Shown piece after piece: positions 46,707 to 58,785 of a stretch of DNA of 64,000 nucleotides. The stretch lies in the NCBI RefSeq assembly GCF_000182565.1, contig NW_015971547.1, forward strand, positions 62,001 through 126,000, read 5' to 3'. The notes beneath the pieces are model-generated. The model ran no database searches and was not told the origin of the DNA. It saw only the letters and a list, made by a program, of their open reading frames with translations. Origin of the DNA: Spizellomyces punctatus DAOM BR117. Its lineage: Eukaryota > Chytridiomycota > Chytridiomycetes > Spizellomycetales > Spizellomycetaceae. Position 1 is the first letter of the stretch; each line of letters starts with the position of its first letter. Position numbers and translations under genes: made by a program.

Positions 46707-48322
46707 ATGGCTCCAAATTTGGAGGGACCGGTAATGTCTGCCAACGCCGGAAACATTCCTACCGTCACTCCATTGGCATATACTGCTTCCGGTCGTGCAA
46801 CTACAAATGTCCTTTTAGTCAAGGATTATGTCGGCAAAACCCGTCCATCTGTATACAGTCTGCCGGGCCTGAACCATGTGTATGGCAAAAGAGTTGAGAG
46901 AGACCCCAATGAGTCCACTGCTACAGGTATGTCCATTACGGGTAAGCCTCGGAACAGCTTCTAATTTTCTTCACAAAGTTCTTCAGCACTGGCATGTTCG
47001 TGCCCTTTCCAAAGACTCAGCGCCAGCTCTGGACTACATTGCGATGAATCGCAACAGCGCCAAGCAAGGTATAATCAACCCCAAAGCCATTCGGACCTAT
47101 CGGAAGCTTCATCCGGTCCATGTCGGCACGGAGGAGCATCATCTAGGCGGTCTCAAGACTATGAACGGCGGGAACGCTTTGTACAGGAAGGCTCCCTTAC
47201 CTAGTGACCACGATCAGTGGTTTACATATGGAAAGCCCACCAGGTTTGCATCTTTGAAAATGTCATTGGCTGAGTGAGATTCTAAACACAATTGATTTCT
47301 TTCAGACCGTCAACCCCCGTCGCGGCTCTGATGACCGACAAGTATCAACGAGAATGGTTGGAACAGCAGGAGGCAAACGAGAAAACGAGTCTTCCCAAGG
47401 TGAATTTTGAGTGGAGAAAGAATTTGGAGGGGTAGCCGACTTCTAATACAAATACATCCTTTCATTTTGACAGGTAAAAGCCAAGAAGAAGAAGCAGGTT
47501 AACTCTGTTCAACAGCGGTCTCAAAAGGCTGCCCCTCTCACAACACTCTCCATCGCGGAGCGCGATCCTTGGAGTCTTTGGAAAATGAGTCGTTTCCAAA
47601 AAGTGCCTGCTGATATTAACAGCTGGAGGTCAAAGGACGATCCTGCGATGAACTTTGAACCACACCCCAAGCCTGTATTCCGCGTGGTCAACGACAAATG
47701 GCTCGGCGTTCAGCCTCGTGAACTCACCCGTCCAATCTATATGCAAGACGATCTGGAGGCACAGGCCGCCGCCGTTGCTGCACAGCCGTACAAGCCTAAA
47801 AGCGGTGGAAAAAAGAAGGCCAAATCAACAGGAAAAGAAGTCCGCTTCGCCATTCGTGACTGGAAAGATTCGGAGGGGAACGTAGCCGTGTCAGCAACTG
47901 TTTCACCCTCTGTGGAGATTCCTTCTGGAGCCGTCAAAGAATCAAACATCACGACAACAGAAGTGCAAACCAGTCCAGCGTCGGTCACGACCAAAAAAAC
48001 CGAAGTTCAAAAGACTTTGACTGGAGCGTCCTTCAAATCTGAAGTGTCTCACACCTACCCCACCGCGGAAACGTCAACGATTCAGTCTACAGAACAGAAG
48101 AACGGTGAGGTGCCAAAGACGGTTGTCACCGAGGTCGCAAAAGATCCCGCGACCGGACTTCAGTTCGCTGAGACCTATGTGCCTGGCACGGCACCTGGTC
48201 CTGACGGCAAGCCCGCGGTTGTAACCTCGGGTATTGTGAAGAAAGAAGACATGAAGGAGCTTCCTGCTCTTCCCCAAAGGACGGGACAATATGCTGCTGT
48301 AGAGGGAACGATCAAAGTTTAG
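46707..48322 (+). CDS. CFAP77: Cilia- and flagella-associated protein 77
   Basis: Microtubule inner/associated protein of motile ciliary doublets. Exons 46707-46926, 46979-47243, 47306-47399, 47474-48322. Family blocks in order: VLLVKDYVGKTRPSVYSLPG, HVYGKRVERD, ALDYIAMNRNSAKQGIINPK, GKPTRPSTPVAALMTDKYQR / EWLEQQ, and LWKMSRFQKVPADINSW. These match animal CFAP77 in order and spacing. The final 150 or so residues (from about KPKSGGKKKAKSTGKEVRF) are Ser/Thr/Val/Lys-rich and lie beyond the animal protein. Its presence indicates a motile flagellum and so a zoosporic life stage. Confidence 0.9.
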
Positions 48323-48759
48323 TCGCCAAGATACATATTAGTGCCCAAGGGGCATAGCCTGAGATAGTCGTTTCCTGCCCTTTCTGTATAACTCGTTTGG
48401 TTTGCCAATAAATAGCTGATTTTATCCTACTTTTGCGACTGCCCTTACTTTGGTATTCAGACAAACGACACAACCACATGTTACCACTATATACAGACAC
48501 CATTTTTATGAACTCGAGAAGGTTAGGAGAGGGGATGAACCATTCTCTCCACACGCTATAATACTATGTGTAAGGCATATGCACTCGGAAGGTTCCCATT
48601 CTGTTGGAAGGCATATCATTCCGGGAGGCAAGTTAGCTTTGTCCATTCGTAGTACCAGTCCAAAGACGGGACCTGGGCTGCACGAAACGCTGTCATTTTG
48701 GATTCAATAAGACAGAAACGATGCCTATCCAGCTTGGCAATTGGAGGGTGGTGATACCC
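48323..48759. other. Convergent intergenic region
   Basis: Between CFAP77 (+) and the F-box gene (-). The F-box gene may have one more 3' exon in here, because a GT donor (GTAAGA) lies at about 48830 on the minus strand shortly before its stop. Confidence 0.4.
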
Positions 48760-50948
48760 TTAGATCAATTGAAGCAAGATATTAGAACAACTTCTGAGCG
48801 CCAGGTGAGTGAGGAGGATCTTACCACATCGTTTTGGTGGTTCATCCGACCATTTCCTCAAACCCTCTTCTTGTCCAATCTTCACCACCTTTGCAACAAT
48901 CCGCCCGTTCCTTCTGACAGCACCGGCAGTTCCAAGCAACCGGTCACAGCAGGACAGATTCAGTCTCTTTAACGATCGTGCCTTCTTTACAAACCCATAA
49001 ATGACTCTAGGATCGACCAAGGCTGGACAATGAGATAGATCCACGTCTACCACGTTCGGTGCAATCTTATGTAAGATACGCACGCAATCGTCTGTTATTG
49101 CACCGATTTGACACAAGCCGAGCGTGCGAAGTGCAGGGGCAGCGACCAAGTTCATGGGACATCTGCTAGCTTCGGGACACGGTATGTCTTCAATCTTCAG
49201 CAGCCGCGGGCGAACGTCGAGACAGAACGCAAGATGTCGCTTCTGTTCTGGGTCAAGTGCCGAGCAAGCCAATCGCTTGTGTTTGAGCAAGCTGTACAAA
49301 TGGAATAGGCGAAGTCCGCGATTGTATGCCAGGCAGAGGAAGCGAAGTTTCGGGCATTTGACAAATAGCGGAGCCGCTCCGACTGCTGTCACTCGACAGT
49401 GTGATAAATCCAAATGGACCAGTTCATGACAATGTTCTGCAACAGCTGCTGCAAACTCATCATCAACCTGACCCGTTGACGCTAAAACCAATCGGGTGAT
49501 ATGTGATAGAGCTGGTGCCACAATACTCGAAACAGTAGGCGAGCCCGATATCTCCAGCGTTTCGATTGTTGGAAATCTAGCTAGAATGCGCGGTAGATGT
49601 GTATCTATTTCTTCTCCACTGCACATTGACAATCCGAGTGTCTTGAAATTTGAGCATGGTGGACGTTTTAGCAGTGATTCAAGCACAGGATGTGGACTGT
49701 TTTGATCAGCCGCCGGGCCAAAACGGGGATAGACAAAGCAAGGAAGTTTGATATGCTCAAGTTGAACACACTTTGCGATGATGACCGTCAGTGACTTTTG
49801 AGTCAGCATAAAACTAGAAGCAAGGAATTCAACCGCAAGATACCAAACTTGTGATAAGAGTCTCTAGCTTACCAGTCTTCGAGATCCAATGTTCTCAGTT
49901 CGGTGCAGAAAACTCCCAGAAATAACACACCCAGATCGCCAATGTTACATGCGGTCATGATCAATTCTCTCAATCTTCTGTTCCCCTCCTCAGCAAGGAC
50001 TGCGACACCCTTATCTCCAACTAAAAGACAATGAGACACATCCAACTTCCTCAACTTTTTACATCCGCGTGCTAGAGCGCCAATGCCATCGTCCGTGACC
50101 AGATACCCATTCGCAAGCGACAGTTCTTCGAGTGTTTTCCCGCAACTCTTGACAATCTTGAATATTGCATCGTCTCGTAGCCAACCAGCCGAATAAGACA
50201 AGTCTAATCGCTTCAAATTAGGTAACGCTTCGCCAGCTAGCGAAATGACGCGGACCCAACGGCGACGGAGACACCAACGAGCCAGTCCATTTGCCATCCC
50301 ACCGGAGCCACCAAACTTCAATGGAGGTTCGTCCGGGAGCAGACCGACAGCGCCCAATTTAATTGCTCGCACGAGTGGGAGATTGGAGGTAGGTGCATGT
50401 ACTTCACTCTGCTTTTTACCTCTCGTGTTCCTCTGTTGCCTTCTGGACGCCGAATCAAACACGCTTCCCAACCTTTTCATTGACCAATGCGAAGATGGAT
50501 CTAATGATTCCCATAGGTGCAATGAAACGATACGATGCCATCGCGCACAAACCAGGCTACAGCTTGCCAAGTCTGCCGGTCGATGACTGGTATAACGAAA
50601 TATATCATCCAGAATCTCGTCAGGAAGTCGCATGGCTGGAGATGGCATTTTATGATGCACAGGTTTGATCCCAGTACCCACAAAGACATCCAACCGCTTT
50701 TTGCAAACTTTTTGAAAGTATTTCATCTGTGCAATCTTCTTGCGATCGGAAAATATCTGTCGTACATTACGACCATTGGCGGTTTTCATTCCCACTAGAG
50801 TCTGGGCTGATTGACGATGTTCTGAGTCTTCTAGCGTGATGACAGAGTCCGAGGTCCCACAGACGTCCTTTTCATCAAAGGCTGGAGTATTGACTTGCAC
50901 ATCTTGTGCATGGTATGAGTGGGAGCCAGACAGGCACTGGATTTCCAT
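48760..50948 (-). CDS. F-box and leucine-rich-repeat protein (SCF substrate receptor)
   Basis: Predicted substrate adaptor of an SCF ubiquitin ligase. The ATG at 50948 (MEIQCLSGSHSYHAQD) starts a Ser/Lys-rich leader; the F-box follows (MRLPDEILDDIFRYTSHRPA with SLVCARWHRIVSLHLWESL). Then cysteine-containing LRRs of the Fbxl/AMN1 type: LPNLKRLDLSYSAGW, LEELSLANGYLVTDDGIGAL, LRKLDVSHCLLVGDKGVAVL, LRELIMTACNIGDLGV, LRTLDLEDW, then across the intron 49814-49872 CVQLEHIKLPC, LVHLDLSHCRVTAVG, VVDVDLSHCPALVDPRV and LKRLNLSCCDRLLG. About 690 residues. Substrate unknown. The last residues are uncertain because of a possible 3' intron. Confidence 0.88.
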
Positions 50949-51552
50949 GGGGCCGATCGTGGGGAAGTCTCAAGGACACGGGAATCGAGGAAACTGACAA
51001 ATGGAGACAAACGCACTGACTCTCGTCATGAAAGTCCCAGTAACAGTTTTTCCTCCTTCACGAGGGTCTTTTCTGGTATGCCTTTTGGCGGTAGAAGGGG
51101 TTCTGTTTGCGCGTCTCCAAGACCGTGTTCCGCCTTACGAAATCATAAAGGTCAGCAAGTCGCGCGTACTGACGCTGACGCTGGCAGTGGCCGTTCCGTT
51201 CATCGTTCATGAACACGTCCAGACGTCAGTAAAATAGATATTTGGACAGCTATCCGTTTGATCTTGCTTTCCCTCATTTGAGAAGGTTGCATAGGATGAC
51301 GCAGACGACCATGGCAAGGGACGATCTCCCTTTTCACGTGAAAGGGCGGGGAAACCCTTTCCATCGGTACAGCGGCTATGATCAATTTCCAACTGATCTG
51401 ACACTGGCACTTTACGACATTTTCAGTTCAAAACTAAACCTGGAAAGCATCTAACGATTTCTCTTGCCCCCGTAAATCCACATTATGCAAAATATAATAG
51501 TGTGTTCTTGAAATAGTCTACCAGTCTTTGTACCTAATTACTTACGGCGAAT
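50949..51552. promoter_or_regulatory. Intergenic region upstream of the F-box gene
   Basis: 604 bp between the F-box start and the folylpolyglutamate synthase stop, both minus strand. It holds the F-box promoter and the weak plus-strand frame listed next. Confidence 0.4.
51001..51237 (+). CDS. Possible small two-segment membrane protein
   Basis: ATG-started 78-codon frame with two hydrophobic stretches (SFLVCLLAVEGVLFARL and RVLTLTLAVAVPFIVHEHV). Immediately downstream another frame (51242-51454) looks protein-like (ARDDLPFHVKGRGNPFHRYS), but joining the two needs a 25-nt intron, shorter than any other here. No family recognised; it may be chance. Confidence 0.2.
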   Translation: METNALTLVMKVPVTVFPPSRGSFLVCLLAVEGVLFARLQDRVPPYEIIKVSKSRVLTLTLAVAVPFIVHEHVQTSVK

Positions 51553-53874
51553 CTAACTAACGTCCGCCTTGAGGAACGTCAATAGTCCCCCCACCAAGTA
51601 CAAGCTGCCTGTCACTAGAACGCGAGGATGTACAGCTTGGACTTTTGAGTAATAACGAGAAATGGATTCCACCGCATCTTCAATACTTGGTTGAATTTCA
51701 ATCTCTGCAACAACTCCATTCACCCCCGTATCTGATCCAATTAAAGTTTTCCATGCGTCTGCCAGCTCCTTTTGGATAGATAATTCGTCATCTGGCAGGA
51801 CTGTATAATTTGTTTGGTCCATTTCTTTTGATTGAACACAAAAAAAGAATGAGTGGGAAAGATCATTGGTGATGATGAAAAACAGTTTCGTCAGTACTTG
51901 TTTGTCCAGATCCCGGTCGATATGAATCATTCGTGCAAAAGACGACGCGCGAAAACGGTACAGAACTTTTGTGAAGTTCTACCAACGCTTTGAGAAGAGT
52001 CAACCCGTCCCGACCCTTTGTGCAATTAAAGAGCAAAACCTGCTCTCCGTGTCTTTTGTTGGGAATTAGTTCCGAGGGTGAACTACGGAGCAAGAAACAC
52101 CATTTCTTACCGTCCCTCTGCTTCTGTTTCCCGATACTCATCATTAAACCAGTCTGCACAGACCTTCAGCTTTGAAATCAATATTCGTGCTCATAAGGCC
52201 TGGTAACAACAATCGACTCACCAGCATGCTCTCTTTCGTATGTGCTCCGTCCAGATACCAGGTAATGGAAGGGTAATCAGAAGCAACAAACTTTTGAGCG
52301 CGTCCCGGCCATTTAGCATTCCGAAGGCCGTTCTTCACTGCATCGTCTCCGCCCACAATTTGCACACCCGCACTCCGTCGTTGCGCGATCCACTCTTTAC
52401 ACAATGCTACGGCAAGGGCCGCATTTACCCATTGATATGACCCAGACATCCCTAGATGACGAAAAGATCAGGAACCACCTTTGAAGGGGGGAATGCACCA
52501 GTTTCATACCGAGTTGACTGTTTCCCATTGCGGCGATTTCGGTAGCGCTGATTTCCACTAGTGATGATGCCTATTCAACGCAGTAAGCGCCTTCTGCGTG
52601 ACGTCAAAGTGAATGCAAAATAACGCTCACGTTAAGCTCCTTCGCACGTTCACGAAGCACAGGCATGGCTTCTTCCGCCTGCGGAACCGAGAATGCAGGC
52701 ACACCTGGCTACTTGAAGATTATGCTCAACGTTCCAGACCGCAACGTAGTCTTCACGCGGTACCTTCATTATGCCCGCCTTGTGCCAGGCTATCTCTGGC
52801 AAGGTTTTGCCCAATAATGGCATGTGGTCAAATCCAAGTGATGTGATACCGCAAACTGTCGGCTTCTCGATCACACTGGTAGCATCATATTGCCCACCCA
52901 TTCCGACTTCCAAAAGTACCACGTCGACCTAGCATTATTTTAAAGGTTTTAATTCTCCAAGGTATATGACGAACCGCTATACCCATAAGCATCCTCTGTT
53001 ACTTACCCCTTCACGCATGAACGTATGGAAAGCCATTAATGTAAGATAGCGAAAATATTGAGGCTTGTCTGGTTCATCCGCACTCTCTGGCTACAACATG
53101 ATGTCTTGTTCAGAGGGACAGCACAACTGGCAACTCCATCAATCACCACAACCTACACACCTTTGTCTTTTCTAAGGCGTCCCATACTTCAAAGAAATAT
53201 TTGGCAAATAGATGCTTTTCTATTGGTTTGCCGTTGATCCGTATGCGCTCCCGGACTTCAATCAAGTGCGGCGATGTAAACAAGCCTGAGAGCCACGAAG
53301 GGATTAATAACCAACTTTGTTCTTTCCTCCAAGTCAGCAGGCTAGCCCAACCAGTTTTCAGTGGTCTTGTAATATTATTCTCGGTGATTTGTACGTTGCG
53401 TAGAATGGCATCGCATATGGCCGATGTCGATCCTTTGCCCTTCGTTCCCGCAACGTGTATAGCGTTAAGCTTGTTGAACTCGTGAACCTACGTTGACAAC
53501 CATCAAATGTCCGCGTTCTTGTCCGCTGTAAAGCGCGTGTAAAAATGCTGACCTTGTAGCCAATACGCTCCACAAATCGTCTCATTTCTGGTATACTTCT
53601 GTAATTCATACTATTCCCTGACTTTCGTAAGACCTCCAGCAGTCGTGCGTTGGTTTGCAGGTTATTGAGCGTTGACACAGCGGCCTATGGTTTCTTTTCA
53701 GCGACTAGGGCATAATTCTTCAAGCAAGAAGCCTTCATTTACCTCATAGCTTTTATCTTCCGAAAGCGACATGGTTGTAAGAAAGCGCTTGCGGGCAAAG
53801 ACCCGAAATGTAGGTGGGTCTGGTCGTGCTCGAACGGTGGTCCTAAGAAATGTCACCTTCCACCTAAAAGACAT
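51553..53874 (-). CDS. FPGS: Folylpolyglutamate synthase
   Basis: Adds gamma-linked glutamates to folates so they are retained and used in cytosol and mitochondria. Motifs: P-loop [75 protein letters not shown] (the ATP/Mg region), [21 protein letters not shown] and [12 protein letters not shown]. The first ATG (53874) yields [20 protein letters not shown] and [11 protein letters not shown], a clear mitochondrial presequence. A second in-frame ATG at 53772 follows directly ([10 protein letters not shown]), as in animal and yeast FPGS genes that make both forms from one locus. About ten introns. Ends [16 protein letters not shown]. Confidence 0.94.
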
Positions 53875-54282
53875 ATACAAGTAGAGTATGCTCTAGACGC
53901 TACGCGCGGTAAGCTCCCAATGGCCGTGTGCTGCTGCTCTCGGGTCAATGACCGGACGTTGTAAATGAAGGTGGGGAATCGTAGGGATGGCAAAAAGGTT
54001 TGTAGGTCTGGGGAGATGGGGATAACGTCGCGATATGACTGTGCCCTTGTCATTCAGCTATTTTAGGCTTAATGTGAGGCACAGCCCTTGCTTCCATAAG
54101 CGCCGATCACTTTCAGTGTTAACGTGGGAGAAAGCATCTGCACACGAACTCGTCTTGAACGAAGATGCTCGCCCAAGCAAGTGGCCGCGGATCCAAGGTT
54201 TGTGCATGAGTGCATTACTGGACTTTCAGCTGAGGAGGAGGATACTCACGATGTCATAACAAAGCAAGGGGCTGACAATAGA
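53875..54282. promoter_or_regulatory. Divergent region FPGS/SGO1
   Basis: Contains promoters for both genes. The shugoshin reading frame stays open upstream of 54283 to about 54124 without an earlier ATG, so an upstream first exon is possible. Confidence 0.4.
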
Positions 54283-56333
54283 ATGGCACACGAGTTGAAG
54301 AAGGGGGTGACGAAACCACAAGATATCTCCAAACATGATGCGGATGATGAAATTATGCAACGTAAGATTGCCTAACGTCTCTATATAATCCTGCACAATC
54401 CTAACCCTCGTTTCTCTGTGCAGTACGAAGAAGATTTAAACGGCAGAATTATGAAATCATAAGGTATGTGCGAAACTTCGCCGTGTGCACATAGATATGT
54501 TCTCAGAGTATAGTCTAGAGTTAATGCTCGCTATGCAGCCCAGCTGCGCGAGCTTGAGCTTCAACGTTCGGAGCTAGCTGTATGTGATTCCGTGAGATAC
54601 AGTGTATAGACCACCATCAATTTCTTAATGCCACATAGGGCAAGATCTTCGATTTGCATGCGGAAGTCGCACGATTGACATCCGAAAACGAAAGATTGGT
54701 TCAGCTTAATGTGCAATTACAACGACAGTCCAGCCCCGAGAAATTCGAAAACCTGCAGGTATCGATCCACCGCTGGATAGTGGTCTGGATACAAGCAACC
54801 GTTTGACTTCTGATTACTCGTATAGTTATTTATTCAAATGGCACTGGAGAGTTTGGAATCCTTCCTGGACCTTATCTCGGTTAAAGCTCTACTCTTTGAA
54901 GAAAAGGTTGTCCCCGGGCTGAAAAGAATGCTGCAAGCTTCCACAGTAGGCGAAATTGGTATGCGATCTTGACAAAAAATCCGCGTCTCTCAGCGTTCTA
55001 AAGTGAGCCATATGAAGCGGACTCTTTCGCATTTTCACCTGAGCATTTAAATGAAAAACAGGATTCTACGATCGACCATTACCTGCATGTATGTGGTATC
55101 AAATATTGGTGACTCCTGAGGTTCCGCATCACGCTCATCAGGCGTCTATGCCATATGCAGAACAAATTGCCGTCAAACGATGATCTTATGCAAATTCCAA
55201 CCGAAAGAGTGCCGGACGAGGAAGGAATTCGACCGAGAATTAGGTCTTTCATATTCGTTAATCTTGAATTGCTCGTGAAATTAAAGGAACTGACAGCACC
55301 CAGCAGAAGGTCCCGATCGAACTTTGGAAATTTATCGCCTATAGCTGAGGTCGACGCGGAGGAGTCCTTCCCGTTTTTCGAAGGCACGCAGGGATCACAA
55401 TATTCTGCGAGGTAAAGCACCGATATCCACCGTCGCCGAAAGTAGGTAGAATGTAATCCCAAGTCATACCTCAGGAATCCGGGGACATTTAAATTGCGCG
55501 AGCGACAAAGGACCAGTAAAACAGCCTCATCGCGTGTTATCCAACCTATACAAAATGAATTGCAAGAAGAAAATGCGGAACCATTCCGGAAAGGGGCCGC
55601 AAAGACTACTAGGGTAACCAAGACAATAAAGGCGTCTAGCTTAGGCATAACGACACAAGATAAGTCAGATGGCGGCGGACACCAGACGAAAACGTCCAAA
55701 CAAGCATCGGTGTCTGCATTTGAAAAACAACGTCAAAATGGGGAAACAGAGACAATGGCAGGGTTTCTGGATACCGATGGCACTGGCCAAACATGGGCAG
55801 ACACGATAACATGTACAACCGAGGAAAACATGAGTATGATTTGTAGGTTACTGACAGAACATATCTATCGGCACTTCTAATTTCATTCACTTCAGCAGGA
55901 AGAACGAGGCGAAGAACCCCGATCAAAAGCTATGCGTTGCCTTCCTTACGCAGGTGAGGTGCCTCTCACTCCTGAGAATTTACCAATGTTTGTTTAACCA
56001 GTACTGCATAATTCGACAGCAAACTCAGACAAGGTGATGAAATATTCGCTTGTTACATCGTTTTCGACTTTCCATCTGTCTCAACACCAGGCTTCAGGTG
56101 ATGAATTTACCATTCCGATAGAAAGCTCAGCCCCAAGACATGGGACCACGAACAGCCGCATTCCAATATCCCTAAGGACACCACCAAAGAAATCTTCATC
56201 CCTAAGTCCTCCAAGGGGAATGCAATGGCAAAAGGAAAACGCCGATTCTTCTCTTCCAACGCCACCGAAAGGAACTGAACCTAACTTTCGTAGCGGTAGT
56301 CCGATTTTATTATCTACCATCGATACTGTATAG
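54283..56333 (+). CDS. SGO1: Shugoshin, centromeric cohesin protector
   Basis: Protects centromeric cohesin from separase by recruiting PP2A and docks the chromosomal passenger complex. N-terminal coiled coil assembled over introns: LRRRFKRQNYEIIRVNARYA, AQLRELELQRSELAGKIFDL, VARLTSENERLVQLNVQLQR. A diverged, basic, Ser/Thr-rich middle follows. The C-terminal SGO box is GRTRRRTPIKSYALPSLRSK then LRQGDEF, assembled across two introns near 55955-56095. This box (RxRR..sYxxPxLxxKLR) is diagnostic. The chosen ATG at 54283 gives MAHELKKGVTKPQD; an upstream exon may exist. Conservation is limited to the two ends, as usual for shugoshins. Confidence 0.85.
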
Positions 56334-56852
56334 ACATTTCATCATTCGGGGAGATAATTAGAGTTACGATTTCTAATGTAGATGATCTAGTTGGCCGTGT
56401 GGCGTATATCCACATTCCACAGAATTCAATCAACCTGGTCGGATTATACTGAACGGTTACCCTAACCCAATATCGGGTGCCCTGTTTATGGTCCGTATCG
56501 ATTAAGATGGCGAAACGACAAGTGCTTCTTAGGTTTCACCAAAGACATAGAGCATTTGTAACGGTCGTCCCGTGCGTCAATTGACGTTTGACGAGATATC
56601 GAGGTGAAAACGGACAACTATCGGCGATGGCAGTCTCGCACTGTACTCAAGTACGTTGGCCCCATGGACACACATATGTGTGTGTGAGTGCGCGCAGACG
56701 TCTCTCTAATCGCCAGAACGCTGGTGAGGTGTGTTTACTTTTCGGTTGGGGACGTGCGATCATGGTCCACAACAGGCACAACCGACGCTCACGTAACCGT
56801 CCGCGAGACTAAGCGACAGAATTCCGCACATCCTTGAATCAATGCTCCCCGT
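56334..56852. other. Convergent intergenic region
   Basis: 519 bp between SGO1 (+) and the DHHC gene (-). Contains a short GT-rich run near 56665-56690. No gene seen. Confidence 0.5.
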
Positions 56853-58178
56853 CTACTCCCAAGGCCGTTTGTGGTCGCTCGCAAACCCTTCAATATCTCC
56901 TTTGCAAATGAAAACGTGACCATCACCTTTCATCCGCTGCGGTATCAGCCACAACATAGGACTGTCGCCTAAAATGACGGCAGTATTTTCCAGGCACCCA
57001 AGATCGTACGGGTCAGCTGCAAAACTTTCATCGTACGCGAAGGATGCGTCGATTTTCTCCAAGTATTCTATAGTTGTAAGATTTCTGTACATGTTCCGCA
57101 ACTAGATGCAGAAGGTTGTGAGAAACTGAAATTCAGAGATGCAGATGACTGGCTAATACCGTACTTGCTGTGAAAGAAGCATCGCTAAGATACTAGTGAG
57201 CGGAACCAACAGGCACATGTTGACCGCGATAAACAAAACCTAAAGACTCATGTTACGCTAATGCCTGAATGAGCCACGCCGCCAAACTACGTACAGGAAC
57301 AAGCCCGAGAGGCTCTGGCTTCGTCCCCTCTTTAAAAGCTTCTCTTACGAGGTCAAGCAGGCGGGCAAAGATCATGACCATGCACATCCCACAAGACAAT
57401 ACCGTAAAGATAAGGAATCTGATAAAATGGCCGTGATTATGGTGACCAATGCAGTTATCTAATGGGAGAGCGATTGGCACCAGAGTCTCGATAGCGGATA
57501 GTGGGTGAAACTACTTACTGAGCCACTGGCCTGTCATAAAATGTCTTTAGTCAATGAGCATGTTTGCAAGGACGAGCGACATCATGACGAACTAACAATG
57601 ATGATCCATGCGTAAAATGCACCGCCCACATCTTTTGCAGTGATGAGTTCGAGGAGGCTTAAAGCCGTTACAGATTCTGCAATATCGGGGTAAGCCTGTG
57701 ATCGTCTCGCCTCCGTTCGTCAGCGAAGTAGCCTCGAGTTCTCCAAATTGCCCGAGTCCTAAGTTGCGGAACCCATTAGTTGTCTGTCGTAATCCGAGGT
57801 CAAGGTCGCTTAAACCTGCCTTCCGGTTCCCACCCAGGGGCTACTCGACCGGGATCTACGGAAAGTTAGGTGATTGCTGTTATTGACGTTATGTCAAATA
57901 TGACCTCACCAGTCGTGACACACAAGTAGTAGTTCAAAATGAGCATTCCCACACAGCCGTTGAATACAAACAGAACAAGACCAGAATTGACTGTGACTGG
58001 GCGTAACCATGGTAGGAAAACGAAGACTTGGCTGGTGAGAGGAATGAAAACGACTACGCAGAAAACAAGTTAAGAAGAGCTCTTATACTCTGCACAATCA
58101 CAAGACATGAACGGAAAACTTACTTAGGAAAAAGGCCGATAGAGCCAACAAGGTGTCCGATCCTTCTATGGCTCCCAT
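56853..58178 (-). CDS. DHHC protein S-acyltransferase (Pfa4/ZDHHC6-like)
   Basis: Integral membrane enzyme that palmitoylates cysteines on ER/Golgi proteins. The ATG at 58178 gives [20 protein letters not shown], then TM2 ([20 protein letters not shown]), [14 protein letters not shown], and the cysteine-rich domain [19 protein letters not shown] then [16 protein letters not shown]. Two more hydrophobic segments follow ([20 protein letters not shown] and an [15 protein letters not shown] stretch) and a cytosolic tail with [11 protein letters not shown], the TTxE motif typical of the family. Four membrane segments in all. The residue after the catalytic Cys is Gln rather than the usual Pro; this lies in a 12-nt microexon at about 57516-57527. 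Which palmitoyltransferase ortholog it is remains open. Confidence 0.9.
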
Positions 58179-58785
58179 GCTTTTTCCCACATATTTCACG
58201 ACCGGGCTAGTAGACAAGGAGACGTAGATCGACGCTCAGCGTTGCCAAAAGCATCTGCTAGTTGGCCTTCTCACGTGGGTAACCGTCGCCGGGACACGTG
58301 ATGATGTTTATAAACTCGAGAATCAAGGCTTCGTAGTGACAGCAAAGAACTGCACGTCCTTACAAGAAGAAGGGTGCGACCGCAACTTTCACCTGCCAAA
58401 GCCTTTTCTGCACCACCACCAAGTATCCTCTCCACCTGACCAGCAACCTGACGACTCTGTAGGAACCTTTGCTGCTCGATCACCACCAGCGTCAATCGGT
58501 CTGGGGGTAGGTCATGCTGCGCGCTGTCCGCTCATCTAAATTGCATTGATTACAAGTACTGTCCAAGAACTTGCCCGCAGACATGAACGCAGATGCACAG
58601 ATGCACTGAAGAAGCAATAGCTGGACTTCTGAGCAATATAACCAAAAGGAGCATTGCATAATCAAAATCACGTGGACTGACTGTCTTGTCCGAGCGCGTC
58701 GCTGTCGCGTTCCACGCCCATCGCCCACCTTCCACGCGCAGTAGGGGACGGCCCCCTTAAAATACACACGAGTTCATAACTCTTT
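58179..58785. promoter_or_regulatory. Upstream region of the DHHC gene
   Basis: 607 bp upstream of the DHHC start. Open frames here have no recognisable product. It borders the Pol III-like element. Confidence 0.4.
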
